Below, one piece after another: positions 61,711-64,000 of a stretch of DNA of 64,000 nucleotides. This DNA is from Rubripirellula tenax (GTDB lineage Bacteria; Planctomycetota; Planctomycetia; Pirellulales; Pirellulaceae), in assembly GCF_007860125.1 (NCBI RefSeq), contig NZ_SJPW01000001.1, positions 892,104 to 956,103 of the forward strand, written 5' to 3'. The notes beneath the pieces were generated by a model. It searched no databases. It was given only the letters and a program-made list of their open reading frames with translations, and was not told where the DNA came from. The stretch's first letter is position 1; the number at the start of each line of letters is the position of its first letter. The translations under genes and the position numbers were made by a program.

Positions 61711-62505
61711 ATGCCCCGAATCCAGATCCATGACCTAGCGGATCCACGCTTGTCGCGCTATCGCGACTTGCAGACCGAGGCCGGTCGATCGGCAACCGGT
61801 ACGTTCGTCGTCGAAGGCGGATTTTGTGTTTCCAAACTTGCGCAGAGCCGTTTGAGCATCAGGTCCGTCGTGGTCCAGCAAGGACGTCACGAAGATGTGC
61901 TTTGCCAATTGCCCGATGATGTTTCCGTCTTTGAAGTTTCTGCATCCGACATTCGGGAATTGGTCGGATACGACTTCCACCGCGGAATTCTGGCCGAGGG
62001 GGTGCGTCCGCCCGCCGCACTGCTGAAGGACGTGTCGTTCGATGCCGCGGATCCGCCGCTGGCTTTGGCGGTGTTCGGCGTGTCATTGACCGAAAATTTG
62101 GGAAGCATGATCCGATCGGCAACCGCTTTGGGAGTCCATCGATTGGTCATAGGACCGCGAACGGCGGATCCTTTCTCGCGTCGCTCGATCCGCGTCAGCA
62201 TGGGGACGGTTTTCGAGCAATCGGTCTTCTATGTGAATGACACGTTCGCCGAGTTGACCGCGCTGGCGACCGATCACAACATTCGCGTTGTCGCCACCAC
62301 GTTGGGGCCCGGAGCGATCGCGTTGGATCAATTCCGACGCGATGACCGCCCCATCCTTTTGGTCATGGGCAGCGAACCCGACGGGGTCGGCCGCGACGTC
62401 GAGGCGGCCGCGACTGACCGGATCACGATCCCAATGAAGTTGAACACCGATAGCTTGAATGTTTCCGTGGCCGCAGCAGTATTCATGTACGGGCTGACAA
62501 AATAG
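61711..62505 (+). CDS. TrmH/SpoU-family RNA 2'-O-methyltransferase
   Basis: A 264-residue SPOUT methyltransferase using SAM on tRNA or rRNA ribose. The N-terminal substrate-binding part has GTFVVEGGFCVSKLAQS. The knotted domain holds motif 1 VSLTENLGSMIRSATALGV, motif 2 PILLVMGSEPDGVG and motif 3 IPMKLNTDSLNVSVAAAVFMYGL. The RNA target cannot be told. The start ATG 61711 lies 279 bases from the regulator gene, and the MoxR gene follows by a few bases. Confidence 0.93.
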   Translation: MPRIQIHDLADPRLSRYRDLQTEAGRSATGTFVVEGGFCVSKLAQSRLSIRSVVVQQGRHEDVLCQLPDDVSVFEVSASDIRELVGYDFHRGILAEGVRPPAALLKDVSFDAADPPLALAVFGVSLTENLGSMIRSATALGVHRLVIGPRTADPFSRRSIRVSMGTVFEQSVFYVNDTFAELTALATDHNIRVVATTLGPGAIALDQFRRDDRPILLVMGSEPDGVGRDVEAAATDRITIPMKLNTDSLNVSVAAAVFMYGLTK

Positions 62506-62516
62506 CCGACAATTGC

Positions 62517-63599
62517 ATGCGGCTTTTCAAGTCACCTACAATGTCGGACGCCTCCGCCTCTTCAATCATCTCATCTGAACCTGTCGAGACTTCCTTGTTT
62601 CTTCGAAAGCACGCCGAGGGCAGTCCGCCCACCCCTTCGAATGTCGATCCAGTCACGGATTCGACGGACGATTCACCGCTGGCCAAATTGAACGACGTTC
62701 GGTCGCGATTGCGTAGCGTCATTCGCGGAAAGGACGCCGTGATCGACTCGGTGCTGACGGCCGTCTTGGCGGGCGGATCGGTGCTGCTTGAAGACGTTCC
62801 CGGTGTCGGAAAGACGACGCTGGCCAAGTCGTTGGCGGCATTGATCCAACTCGATTTTGGTCGCGTCCAATGCACGCCCGATCTTTTGCCTGCCGACATC
62901 TTGGGCAGTTCGGTCTATCAGCCGTCGAATCAGCAATTCGAATTTCGCGCCGGTCCGATCTTTTGCAACCTGTTGATCGCCGACGAAATCAATCGAGCGT
63001 CACCGCGAACTCAAAGTGCGTTGTTGGAAGCGATGGCAGAATCGCAAGTCACCATCGACGGCGAGTGCTATCGACTGAAACAGCCGTTTCTTGTCATCGC
63101 CACCCAAAATCCCAGCGGTTTCGAAGGAACGTTCCCCTTACCGGAATCGCAACTTGATCGGTTCCTGATTCGGTTGTCGATGGATTACCCGGACGCAGAA
63201 AGCGAGGTCGATCTGTTGTTGGATCGAACGGCCGACGACCCGCTGGATCAGTTGACACCGGTCATGCAGCGAGACGAATTGTTGATGCTGCAATCGATGG
63301 TCCGAAATGTGACGGTGGATCGAAAGGTGGCCGAGTACTTGGTCGAATTCGTCGGACGAACTCGGATCGATTCTCGGTTGCGGGTTGGATGCAGCCCGCG
63401 AGGGTCACAAATGTTGTTGCGCGCCTCGCAAGCCCGCGCGGTGCTGATGGGGCGAAGGTTTGTGATGCCGGACGACGTTCAAGCCATGGCCGAACAAACG
63501 ATCTCGCATCGCGTATCGGCAAGAAGCGTTTCGGCGACCAATCGTGAAACCTCGCTGATCATTGCCGACCTGATTCAGCAGGTGGAGGTGCCGGTGTGA
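62517..63599 (+). CDS. MoxR-family AAA+ ATPase
   Basis: A 360-residue ATPase. Walker A is LLEDVPGVGKTTLAKSLA (about residues 92-110), Walker B is LLIADEINRASPRTQSALLEAM, and the sensor and pore elements are VIATQNPSGFEGTFPLPESQLDRFLIRLSM, with the C-terminal RLRVGCSPRGSQMLLRASQARAVL of the MoxR group. The N-terminal 60 residues are Ser/Pro-rich and non-conserved; ATG 62541 is an alternative start. MoxR proteins work with DUF58 and VWA partners; the DUF58 gene follows with a GTGA overlap. It is eleven bases after the methyltransferase gene. Confidence 0.94.
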   Translation: MRLFKSPTMSDASASSIISSEPVETSLFLRKHAEGSPPTPSNVDPVTDSTDDSPLAKLNDVRSRLRSVIRGKDAVIDSVLTAVLAGGSVLLEDVPGVGKTTLAKSLAALIQLDFGRVQCTPDLLPADILGSSVYQPSNQQFEFRAGPIFCNLLIADEINRASPRTQSALLEAMAESQVTIDGECYRLKQPFLVIATQNPSGFEGTFPLPESQLDRFLIRLSMDYPDAESEVDLLLDRTADDPLDQLTPVMQRDELLMLQSMVRNVTVDRKVAEYLVEFVGRTRIDSRLRVGCSPRGSQMLLRASQARAVLMGRRFVMPDDVQAMAEQTISHRVSARSVSATNRETSLIIADLIQQVEVPV

Positions 63600-64000
63600 G
63601 CGTAACGGCGATATCAGACGCGTCGACGAAGTCACCAACGGGGCGAGCGCAAACATCACCACTCACTGTGACCCCCCGGTCTCGGCGGCGACGTGCATTG
63701 CGACTATCGCGTTGGATCGGAAGTTGTATCACCTTTCCCTTTTTCTTTGTCCGATCGATCCGCCGTTCGATGACGGGCGCGTCCGTCACGCTGTTGTTGA
63801 TTGCGATCGTTTCGATCAACATCGTTTGGGGTTACCCATGGATGGGAATGTTCGCTGCGACGACCTCGATGCTGTGCGTCGGATGGTTCATCAATCGCTT
63901 GATGTGTCCCAAATTGAAAGTCGACTTCTCGTTACCACGGTCGTCGCCTGCCGGACAACCGTTTCCGGTCGAAATGCACCTGCGCAATCAAGCGAAGTTG
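63596..64000 (+). CDS. DUF58 domain-containing protein (N-terminus only, cut by right edge)
   Basis: The frame opens with GTG at 63596, overlapping the MoxR stop (GTGA), and runs 135 codons to the window end with no stop. A basic start is followed by two membrane helices (VTLLLIAIVSINIVWGYPWMG and FAATTSMLCVGWFINRL), then LKVDFSLPRSSPAGQPFPVEMHLRNQAK. This is the usual N-terminus of membrane DUF58 proteins, with a first beta strand of the type V-E-V-x-x-R-N. It is the second DUF58 of the window and differs from the soluble one at the left edge. Confidence 0.8.
   Translation, partial: MSVTAISDASTKSPTGRAQTSPLTVTPRSRRRRALRLSRWIGSCITFPFFFVRSIRRSMTGASVTLLLIAIVSINIVWGYPWMGMFAATTSMLCVGWFINRLMCPKLKVDFSLPRSSPAGQPFPVEMHLRNQAKL

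Overview
The window looks like chromosomal DNA of a planctomycete, most probably a Rhodopirellula-like member of the Pirellulaceae. The signs are a paired DUF1553 (cytochrome PSD1) and DUF1501 locus, a formylglycine sulfatase, tetrahydromethanopterin-linked C1 genes, a PEP-CTERM protein, a protein ending in an NPYQSP-type tail, many VWA/DUF58/MoxR genes, and moderately GC-rich DNA with long non-coding mirror ORFs opposite most genes. No rRNA, tRNA, CRISPR array, prophage or intact insertion sequence was recognised. Many genes lack a clear Shine-Dalgarno site and several use GTG or TTG starts, so some starts are judgement calls.

Layout. 1-5.6 kb (minus): a BatA/VWA protein cut by the left edge, a DUF58 protein, a sulfatase, a small membrane protein and panB. 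5.8-10 kb (plus): a secreted protein, then fhcA, ftr/fhcD and fhcC of the formyltransferase/hydrolase complex, without fhcB. 10.3-13.4 kb (plus): a TlpA-like thioredoxin, a Mn/Zn ABC permease and miaA. 13.4-17.5 kb (minus): DUF1501 and DUF1553 partners. 17.8-18.6 kb (plus): a degenerate CpsB/YwqE-type PHP protein. 18.6-20.4 kb (minus): ATPase and binding protein of the Mn/Zn transporter behind a DtxR/MntR-like palindrome. 21.2-27.6 kb (minus): a glycolate/glyoxylate operon (reductase, permease, aminotransferase, GlcD, GlcE). 27.8-31.5 kb (minus): yajC and a fused secDF. 31.7-38.3 kb (plus): a DegT-type aminotransferase, a nuclease-like protein, a lactonase, rimO, pgsA and a CPBP protease. 38.4-41.7 kb (minus): a Pro/Gln-rich protein and guaB. 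42-54.4 kb: mixed housekeeping and accessory genes (PEP-CTERM protein, OYE-type oxidoreductase with AraC regulator, mutL, trx, Nudix, TIM-barrel isomerase, rhomboid, phytanoyl-CoA dioxygenase-like protein, C39-like membrane protein, aldose epimerase). 54.5-55.6 kb: dus. 55.7-61.4 kb (minus): a secretin-centred surface-structure operon with two small beta-rich secreted proteins, a large Ig-like secreted protein and a NarL-type regulator. 61.7-64 kb (plus): a SpoU methyltransferase, MoxR and a DUF58 protein cut by the right edge.

The most unusual content is (i) the secretin operon, which pairs pilin-like and chaperone-like secreted proteins with a secretin lipoprotein instead of an usher, (ii) a family of about 100-120 bp intergenic elements with up to three hairpins found at six places in both orientations, plus a separate 125 bp terminal-inverted-repeat element, (iii) a PHP phosphatase homologue that has lost its metal ligands, and (iv) a two-domain nuclease-like/winged-helix protein behind a DegT aminotransferase.
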